A stretch of DNA of 64,000 nt, taken from Limisphaera sp049537155 (lineage in GTDB: Bacteria > Verrucomicrobiota > Verrucomicrobiia > Limisphaerales > Limisphaeraceae). Numbering within the stretch: the stretch's first letter is position 1; each line of letters begins with the position of its first letter. Position numbers and translations under genes: made by a program. The notes under the pieces are model-generated. The model searched no databases, had not been told where the DNA came from, and worked only from the letters and a program-made list of their open reading frames with translations. Below are positions 28,617-37,300 of this stretch, piece by piece. Location of the stretch: the NCBI RefSeq assembly GCF_049537155.1, contig NZ_JBMVQZ010000003.1, forward strand, positions 248,001 to 312,000, written 5' to 3'.

Positions 28617-29293
28617 CAGAACCGCCGCGGGACATGGATGCGGTCGCCGGGCATGACCTTGGGATCGAGTTCGGGATTCTCGATCGCCTTGCGGCAGTTC
28701 ACCACCTCGGTCTGGCCGTTGGCCCGGACCAACAACACGCGGGTTTTGCGGGCGAAATCCGTGAAGTCTCCAGCCGATTGAATGGCCTGGGTCACGGTCA
28801 GTTCACCCAACCACGGGTATCGCCCCGGGGACCGGACCTCGCCACCGACGTAATAGAACCGCTCCAGAGACTTCACGGTGACGGTCAGCCGCGTGTAGTA
28901 GCGGGAGTACCGTTCCTGGATTTCCTTCTGGAGTTCGCCCGCCGTTTTCCCGGCGGCGATCACCGAACCGATCATCGGCAGGGTGATGGTGCCGTCTTCC
29001 TTGATCCGTTCCTCGTGCGGGGGCGGCGGGGGTTCCACGCCGGAAAAGGTGACCGTGACCGTGTCGCCGATTCGGAACCTCTCCACGGCAACTGCGCCGC
29101 TGGCGCCATTGGTGGAGGAGGTGTACTGGACCTGGGAGACGGACGGTCCCACTGCGGCCGGCTCCGGGAAGGTCGCCCAACCGTTGTCCGTGGTACCGCA
29201 ACCTGCCAGCATCCCTGTGAGGATCAGCCCGCAGATGAGGACAGTCCATCCCCTCCAACGCTCCCGTGCGCTTTTCATGCGTCCCTTTGCCAT
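28613..29293 (-). CDS. Wza-type polysaccharide export lipoprotein
   Basis: The 226-residue protein has a lipoprotein signal with lipobox LAGC and C32 as the lipidated residue. It then has a Poly_export domain (RFRIGDTVTVTFSGVE to GSVIAAGKTAGELQKEIQERY, about 72-140) and an SLBB-like domain (FYYVGGEVRSPGRYPW to MPGDRIHVPRRFW). This is the outer-membrane exopolysaccharide exporter family of Wza/EpsB type. It is shorter than Wza of E. coli and lacks the C-terminal outer-membrane helix region. It lies 18 bp downstream of the Wzc-like kinase gene and overlaps the FHA gene. ATG at residue 6 is an alternative start. Confidence 0.9.
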   Translation of the reverse strand: MAKGRMKSARERWRGWTVLICGLILTGMLAGCGTTDNGWATFPEPAAVGPSVSQVQYTSSTNGASGAVAVERFRIGDTVTVTFSGVEPPPPPHEERIKEDGTITLPMIGSVIAAGKTAGELQKEIQERYSRYYTRLTVTVKSLERFYYVGGEVRSPGRYPWLGELTVTQAIQSAGDFTDFARKTRVLLVRANGQTEVVNCRKAIENPELDPKVMPGDRIHVPRRFW

Positions 29294-29311
29294 TCCGCTG
29301 GACCGACCGGC

Positions 29312-31501
29312 TCAGTACTTGGGTTTGATCTCCGCCCGGGCCACCTCGCCCGAGATCGCCTTGCCGGTCTTCTCCTTGTCCCTGCCGGAGTCGGCTTTTT
29401 CCGAGTCGTCGCTCCGGTAGTAGTAGTCGTGATAATAGCCGCTGTAATAGTAGTAGCTTTCGTCCTGCGAGAGGTTGATGTTGTTCAGGACGATGCCGAT
29501 CAGGTTGCCGCCGACCTTTTCGATCAACTGCTTGGCGCGGATGTTCATCGGCTGGGGATAACGGCGGTATTGGATGACCTGCAAGGCCATGTCCACCTCG
29601 CTGGCGAGGATGGAGGCGTCGCTCACACCCATGATCGGCGGGGAATCGAAGAAGACGAAATCGTACCGTTGCTTCAGTTCGTTGATGAGCTCGCGCATGG
29701 CCTGCGAGCTGAGGATTCCGAGCGAGCTGCTGGGCAGTTTGCCGCTGGGCAGGAAGTCAAGCGTGGGCAGTTGCGTGGTTTGAATGACCTCCTCGAGTTT
29801 GTTTTGACGGAGCAGGTAGTTGGTCAGGCCGATGGCGTTGCTGACCTTGAGTCGCTTGTGCAGGGCGGGCCGGCGAAGGTCCGAGTCGACGATCAACACC
29901 CGCTGGTTGCTCTGGGCAAAGACGGTGGCCAGGTTCAGCACCGTGGTGGTCTTCCCCTCGCCCGCACCGGCGCTGACCACCACCAACGTGTTGAGTCGCT
30001 CGTCCTTCCTCGAGAAGAGAATGTTGGTGCGCAGCACCCGGTAGGCCTCGGCATGCGGGCTTTCGGCACCTTCTTCCAACAGGAGACCCACGTTCTGCGG
30101 GATGACACCCAGAACGGGCGCACCGAGCGCACGTTCCACGTCGTCAATGGTCTTCACGCTGGTGTCGAGGTACTCGATGAAGAACGCCAGGCCGACGCCG
30201 ACAACCAAACCGATGATGACGCCCAGCCCGATGTTGAGGGTCTTGTTGGGCTGCACGGGACGGATGCCGGGCTTGGCCTGCTCCACGATGGTGACCATGG
30301 CGGTCTTGGGCAGGTCCACGTCAATTCGTTCGGCCTTGAGTTTGTTCTCGAGCACGCGCTGGAAGGCAATCAGGTTCTCCAGCTCGCGCTTCTTTTCGAA
30401 ATAGGGGCGGCTCTTCTCCACCTTCTCGATGTCCTTTTTCCGGGCGTCTTCGAACGCGGCCACGATCGAGTCGAGCCGTTCCTTCAACGACGCCACCCGG
30501 ACCTCCAGCCCGAGCAACAGACCGTCCACGCGGTTGGTGATCTTGCGCTTCAACTCCTCGATCTGCTTCCGCACGGTGACCACCGTGGGGTGTTCGTCGG
30601 CGTAATCGCGCCGGAGCTGGATCAGGGTCTGCTCCGCCAGATTGAGGCTCTGGAGCAGTTCGGTGAGCTGGGGATCGTCCCGCATGGCGGCGGAGATGAC
30701 CTGGGGAAGCTGATCCCGCGGGACCGACTTCAGCTGCTCCAGCAGCTTGGCTTCCGCCTCGTACTGCGACTGAGCCTCGATGCGCATCGCCTCGAGCCGG
30801 CGCACGGTTTCCGCCTCCAACAACAGCGTGGGGCCGGTGCCGGCAGCGTCGACGTCCGAGATTTGCAGTTCACGCCGCAGGCGGTCGAGTTCACGCTGGG
30901 TCTCGTCAATCCGTTTCTGGTGCTCCTCCAGGCGTTCCATCAGCACGGCGATCCCCCCCATGCTGAGCTTCTTGCGCTGCTCGATGCGGTAGTGTTCGTA
31001 ACTGCGGGCGATGGCATTGGCGATGTCGGCGGCCTCCTGCGGGTCTTCGCTGACGACGCGGATTTCGATGATGCTGGTGTTGCGCCGCGGGCTCAGATCC
31101 ATGCGGTTGCGCAACAGCATGAGGGCTTCCGTCATCGTGAGTGGCTGGCCCGCGTTGTACTTCTCGCCCCACCGGCGCATGAGGTCGAGCTCGTTGACCA
31201 CGTTGGTCAGCACGACCTCCGAATTGATGACCTGGAACTCGGTCTCGATGAAGTAGGGATCGTACCCGGGGTTGTAGAGGGGGTCCACGAAGCCCCGGAT
31301 GTCGGTGATGTCCCGCTCCACCTTGATGAGCGCGGTACTGGCGTACCGCTGGGGCATCATGTAGGTGACCAGGATGGCCGTCAGGACCACCAGGGTGAAA
31401 ACGGCCAGGATGACCGTCTTGCGGATCCGGATGATCCGCCAGTAGTCCAGGAAGTGCAGCTTGGTTTCGGGGGGAGGAGGGGCGACTTTGTTGGCTTCCA
31501 T
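29312..31501 (-). CDS. Wzc-like chain-length determinant and tyrosine autokinase
   Basis: The 729-residue protein has an N-terminal cytoplasmic stub, a first membrane helix (about 25-47), a Wzz domain with long periplasmic coiled coils (about 160-410), a GNVR-like segment and second helix (about 415-440), then a BY-kinase domain. Walker A is AGAGEGKTTT with K517; VLIVDSDLRRP is Walker A' and FVFFDSPP Walker B. The C-terminus has a tyrosine cluster (ESYYYYSGYYHDYYYRS), the autophosphorylation tail. It controls polymer length and export with the Wza-type lipoprotein downstream. No dedicated tyrosine phosphatase is seen. An intrinsic terminator of the upstream gene ends 3 nt before its ATG. Confidence 0.93.
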   Translation of the reverse strand: MEANKVAPPPPETKLHFLDYWRIIRIRKTVILAVFTLVVLTAILVTYMMPQRYASTALIKVERDITDIRGFVDPLYNPGYDPYFIETEFQVINSEVVLTNVVNELDLMRRWGEKYNAGQPLTMTEALMLLRNRMDLSPRRNTSIIEIRVVSEDPQEAADIANAIARSYEHYRIEQRKKLSMGGIAVLMERLEEHQKRIDETQRELDRLRRELQISDVDAAGTGPTLLLEAETVRRLEAMRIEAQSQYEAEAKLLEQLKSVPRDQLPQVISAAMRDDPQLTELLQSLNLAEQTLIQLRRDYADEHPTVVTVRKQIEELKRKITNRVDGLLLGLEVRVASLKERLDSIVAAFEDARKKDIEKVEKSRPYFEKKRELENLIAFQRVLENKLKAERIDVDLPKTAMVTIVEQAKPGIRPVQPNKTLNIGLGVIIGLVVGVGLAFFIEYLDTSVKTIDDVERALGAPVLGVIPQNVGLLLEEGAESPHAEAYRVLRTNILFSRKDERLNTLVVVSAGAGEGKTTTVLNLATVFAQSNQRVLIVDSDLRRPALHKRLKVSNAIGLTNYLLRQNKLEEVIQTTQLPTLDFLPSGKLPSSSLGILSSQAMRELINELKQRYDFVFFDSPPIMGVSDASILASEVDMALQVIQYRRYPQPMNIRAKQLIEKVGGNLIGIVLNNINLSQDESYYYYSGYYHDYYYRSDDSEKADSGRDKEKTGKAISGEVARAEIKPKY

Positions 31502-31503
31502 AC

Positions 31504-31546
31504 AAAAAAGCAGGGGGCCAGAACCCGTACCGATCCAGCCCCCTGC
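31504..31546 (-). terminator. intrinsic terminator immediately before the Wzc-like start codon
   Basis: On the minus strand GCAGGGGGC (31546-31538) pairs with GCCCCCTGC (31518-31510), a perfect 9-bp stem with a 19-nt loop, and is followed by six T (31509-31504). The Wzc-like ATG is at 31501. The element lies 15 nt after the stop of the outer-membrane barrel gene, so it should reduce read-through and may act as an attenuator. Confidence 0.8.
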
Positions 31547-31560
31547 GACTCACATCCGGT

Positions 31561-32835
31561 TCAGTAGCTGGCCGTGACTCCGATGTACACCCGGTTGCGG
31601 TCATAGGACCGGCCCGGGATGTCCGAATTCAGCCGGTCAAAGTTGTAACCGGCCTCGCACGAAAGGAAGCGATTGATCTGGTAGGTCAAGTTGATCCCAG
31701 CCGAGAAGAACTGGTCGCTCTGGTCGCCGTAGAGACCACCGTCGAACGTGGAATCCTGGTATCGCACGTTGGCAATGGCCACCAGTTTCGGGGTGATCTG
31801 GTGGCTGATCAAACCATAGACGGTGCTGCTCTCCTGCGAACCGGTGATCCGCCCGGCGAACGGAGCAATCACGTCGGTCGCATAGAACGAATGGACGAAC
31901 CCGATCTGCACGTTGCCGCCGCGGGCGTACCCGTAATTGGCGCTCACGTCCACGTACGGGATCCATTTGTCCTGGTTGATCCGGTCGTTGTCGTAGTCGA
32001 TCTGGGTGGCCCCCAACTTCAACGACGCGCTGGCATTGCGCAGGAACGCATGGTTCACACCGGCATAGATGTAGTGGGAAATGTTGTCGCGATCCTCGGA
32101 CATCACCGGTGTGGCGCCGACCCATGCGATCTGCTGGTCGCCCGTGTAGTGAGTGAGACCCAGGTTGTAGCCGACCAGCGCCGTCGTCTCGGGCAGGGCC
32201 TGCCACCGAAGGTTGCCCACGATCAGGTGTTCCACCCGGTCCAGCAAACCCGAAAGACTGGCACGCTGGAACACACCGCCCGGCCCGGTGACGATGCGGT
32301 CCTGGTCGTAGTTCCAATAGACATTGTTGTATCCGAGCTGGACACCCAGCAGGCGGGTCAACTGGGCGTTCCCCACCAGCCGGGCCCGGTTGCGGATGTT
32401 GTCGCCTTCCGTCCGGTAGGGCACCCCGTTGTCCAGCAGCTCGGGTTCCTGGGCCACCACGAAGGTGTCGCTCAACTCGACGCTGTAGCGTTCGCTGAAC
32501 GCGTGGTTGAACTGGAGATCCACCTGATGGCTGTGATCCCAGGCGTCACTGCTACGGTCCTCGTAGTATTTGCCGGAATAGAGGTAGCGGAGACCGAGGT
32601 AGGTCTGCTCCAGCGGCAGGTTGAACTGAACCGAGGGCGCGATGTTGAAGCCGAAGCTGTCACGCTCCTGCTGATTACTGTAGCCGTAGGCGTAGTTGTC
32701 GTCGTAGAAGCCACGCAACGTGGCGGAGACACTCCAGGTCTTGGTTGCGTCCGGCCCCACCAGCCCGGGAGAATAGGCAGAGACGCCCGAAATCCCGACC
32801 GTCACCAAGCCGACAGATGCCACGATCCTTTTCAT
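31561..32835 (-). CDS. outer-membrane beta-barrel protein of the polysaccharide locus
   Basis: The 424-residue protein (from the ATG at 32835, MKRIVASVGLVTVG signal peptide) consists mainly of alternating polar/aromatic strands such as TYLGLRYLYSGKYY, LGVQLGYNNVYWNYD and VQIGFVHSFYATDV, ending in RVYIGVTASY with a C-terminal aromatic, as expected for a barrel inserted by BamA. The type matches outer-membrane barrels found beside exopolysaccharide export genes. A longer start at 32874 exists but adds only a non-signal-like extension. A plausible promoter lies about 60 nt upstream and a terminator follows. It may work with the Wza-type lipoprotein in polymer export; this is inferred from position. 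Confidence 0.8.
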   Translation of the reverse strand: MKRIVASVGLVTVGISGVSAYSPGLVGPDATKTWSVSATLRGFYDDNYAYGYSNQQERDSFGFNIAPSVQFNLPLEQTYLGLRYLYSGKYYEDRSSDAWDHSHQVDLQFNHAFSERYSVELSDTFVVAQEPELLDNGVPYRTEGDNIRNRARLVGNAQLTRLLGVQLGYNNVYWNYDQDRIVTGPGGVFQRASLSGLLDRVEHLIVGNLRWQALPETTALVGYNLGLTHYTGDQQIAWVGATPVMSEDRDNISHYIYAGVNHAFLRNASASLKLGATQIDYDNDRINQDKWIPYVDVSANYGYARGGNVQIGFVHSFYATDVIAPFAGRITGSQESSTVYGLISHQITPKLVAIANVRYQDSTFDGGLYGDQSDQFFSAGINLTYQINRFLSCEAGYNFDRLNSDIPGRSYDRNRVYIGVTASY

Positions 32836-33196
32836 AAGCTTTGACCTTTGGTTTGATGCACGCCCCGGCGCCACGTTCCTACGCCACCGAAGCCGCTTCC
32901 ATTTCTACCATGCTCGATGGGTTCGTCAACAAATCTTGCGCCCATTTAACGCCTTCCACAGCTTCCTGCAAGCGAAATGTTTGCGTGAAAAGAAAAAAAA
33001 CGCCCGCCCGCACCCGCCCTCATTTCCGCCCCACATGCACCCCGCACCGGTTTGGCGGCTCTTGCGCCATGCGCGTTCTCGTCCTGTACGGACTCGGGCA
33101 TCCCCATCCCGCCGCCCCTGCAGCATGACGCCCTGTCCCCCTACCCTGGGCCGGGGCGGGGCGGAAATCGGGTTGGGAAGCAGCGTGGCGGGCGCC
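32836..33196. other. spacer upstream of outer-membrane barrel gene
   Basis: About 360 bp. Contains the candidate promoter at 32902-32929 and, near 32990-33003, an A-rich run (T-rich on the minus strand) next to a very GC-rich segment but without a clear stem. No gene seen. Confidence 0.5.
32902..32929 (-). promoter_or_regulatory. candidate sigma70-like promoter for outer-membrane barrel gene
   Basis: On the minus strand TTGACG (32929-32924) and TAGAAA (32907-32902) are separated by 16 bp. Predicted transcription would start about 60 nt before the ATG at 32835. Match is 5/6 for -35 and 4/6 for -10. Confidence 0.4.
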
Positions 33197-34018
33197 TCAA
33201 CGTTGACCCGCCGGCGGGATGCGAACCTCCTGACCGACACGCATCCGACGGGGTTCGATCCCGGGGTTGGCCTCCAACAGGGCCTGCAGGCTCACGCCGT
33301 ATCGCCGGGCGATGCGGGTCAAAGTCTCTTCGGGCTGCACCACGTGCATGCGCCAGCCGGGTGCGGTCTCCCGGGGCTCGGGCACGGGCCGGCGCGGGGC
33401 ACCGGCGATGGGCGCGGGCCCTGCCTGGAAAGAACCCGCAATCGCCGGGCCGGTGGGGGCCGGCGGTGGCGGGGCAGCGCGTTGAGCGTCGTCCGGCTCA
33501 CTCACGGCAGCAGCGTTGGAAAGTGCACGGGCCAGTTGCGCTGCGTAAGCCTGCCAGCGGGCCAGGTCGGCTTTGAGCCTGCGGTTTTCCTCCACCAGTT
33601 GTTCCAGCTCGCGTTGAAGTCCCGGACCGATGGGCAGCGGCAGGACCGTTCGGGCCAGCTCTTGTTTGCAGGCCTGGATTCGTTGCCGTACGATGTCGGC
33701 GTTCTCGGCCCGCGGTCGCAGCTTCAAATAACGCTCGTAGTGGTACACGGCCGCGGCCGGATCCGGCACCTTGACATCGTAGAGCCAACCCAGTTCGAAA
33801 TGGGCGGAAGCCGATCTGGGGTTGACCTCCAGGGCGCGCTGGAAGGCTTCGATCGCCCCAGCATAATCCATGCTGTTGACGCGGGCCTTGCCGAGGCGGT
33901 AGTGGGGCTCTTTCTGTTCGTCGAGGGGGCCTCCCGGCCCGGGCATGCAACCCGCCATCCACACCGCCACCAGCCCGCATCCCAGCAGCGCCTGCCATGC
34001 CCAACCGCCGCGATGCAT
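33197..34018 (-). CDS. TPR-coiled coil-LysM lipoprotein
   Basis: The 273-residue protein has a lipoprotein signal with MAGC and C24, two or three TPR-like helices (LGKARVNSMDYAGAIEAFQRAL and AHFELGWLY, about 42-100), a coiled coil (about 128-165), a Pro/Ala-rich linker and a C-terminal LysM domain (HVVQPEETLTRIARRYGVS to VGQEVRIPP, about 224-270). LysM binds peptidoglycan, so this is likely an envelope-anchored scaffold. It lies next to the polysaccharide export genes, on the same strand, but 361 bp upstream of the barrel gene, so co-transcription is uncertain. Confidence 0.82.
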   Translation of the reverse strand: MHRGGWAWQALLGCGLVAVWMAGCMPGPGGPLDEQKEPHYRLGKARVNSMDYAGAIEAFQRALEVNPRSASAHFELGWLYDVKVPDPAAAVYHYERYLKLRPRAENADIVRQRIQACKQELARTVLPLPIGPGLQRELEQLVEENRRLKADLARWQAYAAQLARALSNAAAVSEPDDAQRAAPPPPAPTGPAIAGSFQAGPAPIAGAPRRPVPEPRETAPGWRMHVVQPEETLTRIARRYGVSLQALLEANPGIEPRRMRVGQEVRIPPAGQR

Positions 34019-34315
34019 CGCCCGAACCTAAACCAGCCGGCCGGAACCGCGCAACGTCCCCTTGAACCGCCACCTCACCCGTTTCCTTCCCTCTTCGCTT
34101 CCGACCGGATGGAATGAGGAGGAAACCCTGAAGTCAGTTCCACCCGACGAATGGCAGCAGGCGATTCCGGTCTCCGGCGTGGCATGGCCAATTCTGGTCA
34201 TTGTGAGAGCGGCCAGGCTGGGGCAGATTGGCGCCAAGCAACCGCGCACACGATGTCAACAGGGAGGCATGCTCGGAAGGGGCGAGGGCTCGACGTCCGC
34301 CCGGGGGTCCGCGGG

Positions 34316-37300
34316 ATGGCATGCGCCGGATGGGTGGGGCTTCTTTGCGTGCTGGCGTTCCCGGCATCCGGCGAACGCCAGATGGAACGGCTCGGCCGCG
34401 GCCTGATCGCGCTGCGTCGGAGCTCCACCGAGGTCTGGTTGGGCTGGCGCTGGCTGGGGCAGGATCCGGCTGATCTGGCGTTCAACCTTTACCGCGTGAC
34501 GGCGGGCGTCACGAATCGTCTCAACAGCGAACCGTTGCAACAGACGACCGACTTCGTGGATCGCCCGCCCACGTTCGCCGTGCCGCACACCTACTTCCTG
34601 CGGCCCGTCCGGCAAGGCACGGAAGTGGAGGACCGCTGGGCGCACCCGCTTGGCCGCTCGCTCTACACGTTGCCGGCCAACCCGAACGTGCCCACCGATT
34701 CGGGCCGGCGCACCGCCCCCTACCTGGCCATCCCGCTGGACGTGCCGCCCGCCGGCACCACCCCGGATGACGTGGACTACACCTACTCGCCGAACGATTG
34801 CAGTCCGGGCGACCTCGACGGCGACGGCGAGTATGAACTGGTCGTGAAATGGGACCCTTCGAACAGCAAGGACAATTCGCAGTCCGGCTACACCGGCAAC
34901 GTGTACCTGGACGCCTATCGCATGGACGGCACGCGCCTCTGGCGGATCGATCTGGGCCGGAACATCCGCGCCGGTGCGCATTACACCCAGTTCATGGTGT
35001 ACGACCTCGACGGCGACGGCCGCGCCGAGGTCGCCTGCAGGACCGCGCCCGGCACCCGCGACGGCCTGGGCCGCTGGGTTCTCATGCCGGGGGACAATCC
35101 CCTGGCCGACTATCGCAACAGCTCGGGCTACATCCTCAGCGGGCCGGAATATCTCACGATCTTCGACGGCCGGACCGGCGCGGCCCTCTGGACGACCAAC
35201 TACCTGCCGCCGCGCGGCCCGGTCAGCGCCTGGGGCGACAGCTACGGCAACCGCGTGGACCGGTTCCTGGCGTGTGTGGCCTACCTCGACGGCATCCGTC
35301 CCAGTCTGGTGATGTGTCGCGGCTATTACACGCGCACCGTGCTGGTGGCCTGGGACTGGCGCGACGGACAACTGACCCGCCGATGGACGTTCGACAGCAA
35401 CCAGGGCTGGCCCGAGTATGCCGGACAGGGCAACCACAACCTCTCGGTTGCCGACGTGGACGGCGACGGTCGCGATGAAATCGTCTACGGGGCGTGCGTC
35501 ATTGACGACGACGGACGCGGACTTTACAGCACCGGCTGGGGACACGGCGACGCAATGCACGTGTCGGACATGGATCCGGACCATCCGGGCTTGGAGGTCT
35601 GGCAGGTCCACGAAACCCCGTCGGCCGTCGGCGGCGGCTCGTTTCGCGATGCTGCCACGGGCACCTTGCTCTGGGGTCTGGAAGGTACGGGCGACACGGG
35701 GCGCGGCCTGGCCTCGCCCATTGACGGTCGGTACCGCGGATATCAGTTCTGGTCATCGGCCTCACCGGGCGTGCTGGATCGGACCGGTCAGGTGATTTCT
35801 TCGAGCCGGCCCTCGATCAACTTTGCCGTGTGGTGGGACGCCGACGTGCTGCGCGAATTGCACGACAGCGCCGGCAGCGGCGGAACCGCCGCCAAGCTGG
35901 ACAAGTGGACCGGCGACGGGGTTCAGCGGCTGGTCAGTTTCTACTCCGTGGACGGGGGCGCGTTGAACATCAACGGCACCAAGGCCAACCCGTGTCTCAG
36001 TGGCGACCTTGTGGGCGATTGGCGCGAGGAAATCCTCCTGCGCAGCGCCGACAACACGCGTCTCATGCTGTTCGTCTCGGTCGTCCCGGCCACCAACCGG
36101 TTCCGTACCCTCCTGCACGACCCGCAGTATCGCCTGGCCCTGGCCTGGCAAAACGTCGCCTACAACCAACCGCCCCACCCCGGATTCTACGTCGGCCCCG
36201 GCATGGACGAACCACCCCTCTACCCGGTCAGCGACGCCGAACTGGCGTGGACCGGTGGCCCGGACTCTGTGTGGGGGACGGGCCGGAGCGGCTGGGTCTT
36301 GAACCACGTCTGGACGCAGTCGGTGACCTCGGTGTACCAGGACGGACAATCCGTGGTGTTCGATCTTCGCGGTGCGGCTCATCCCCGGGTGGTGTTGGGG
36401 GGTGAACTCCGGCCTTCGAGTGTGCGGGTACATGCGCCGGTGGACTTCGAATTCCTGGGCGGGTCGCTGGCCGGGCCGATGTCATTACTAAAGGCCGGCA
36501 GCGGCGACCTGAAGCTCCCGGGTCTCCACACGTTTGCCGGGCCCACAGAGGTGTCCGAAGGCGGATTGATCCTCAACGGCCTGCTGGCCGCCAGCCCTGT
36601 CCGCGTGCGGCCGGGTGTCTGGTTGAACAGCCGGCTGGGCGGAACGGGCGTGGCCGGCGCAGGCGCCGTGCTGGAGCGAGGCTGTATCCTGGACCCCGGT
36701 CCCGCCCATGGCCTGATCGGCACGCTGACGTTTTCCAACCATTTGGTCCTTCGGCAGGCCCGCCTGTGGTTCGATCTGTCTTCGCAGCCGCCCGGGGCAT
36801 CCGAGGGGCACGACCAGGTCCGCGTGCACGGCGCCCTGCACCTGGAGGGGACCAACCGCGTGACCATCCGATGGACGGACGTGCCGCCGCCACCCGGGAT
36901 TTATCCACTGATCGAATTCACCGGGCCCTTGACCGGCTCCCTCTCGCAACTCGAATGGGAAGGAGAGCCGCCGCTGCCCGGCCTGCAATTGGCGTTGCTC
37001 CCGGGGGCCATTGCCCTGGTCATTCCGGAAGCCCCGCCCGATGAAGGTCGTTGGCTGGTCTGGCGGGGCGCGGGGTCGGACTGGGACGTCGGTCGCACGG
37101 CCAACTGGACGCATGAAGGTCAAGCGACGGTTTTTTGGAACGGCGACCGGGTGCGCTTCGACAACTCCGGTTCGCAGGCGCCGGTCGTGAATCTGGTGGA
37201 GGCGGTGGCGCCGGCGCTGGTCGTCGTGGAAGCACACGTGGATTACCAGTTCACCGGCACGGGATCCCTGACCGGCACCAACCGCCTGGTCAAGTCCGGG

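Noticed and set aside
28634..31567. 977-codon plus-strand open frame opposite the Wza/Wzc genes
   Set aside because: Mirror frame of genes with clear Walker and export motifs.
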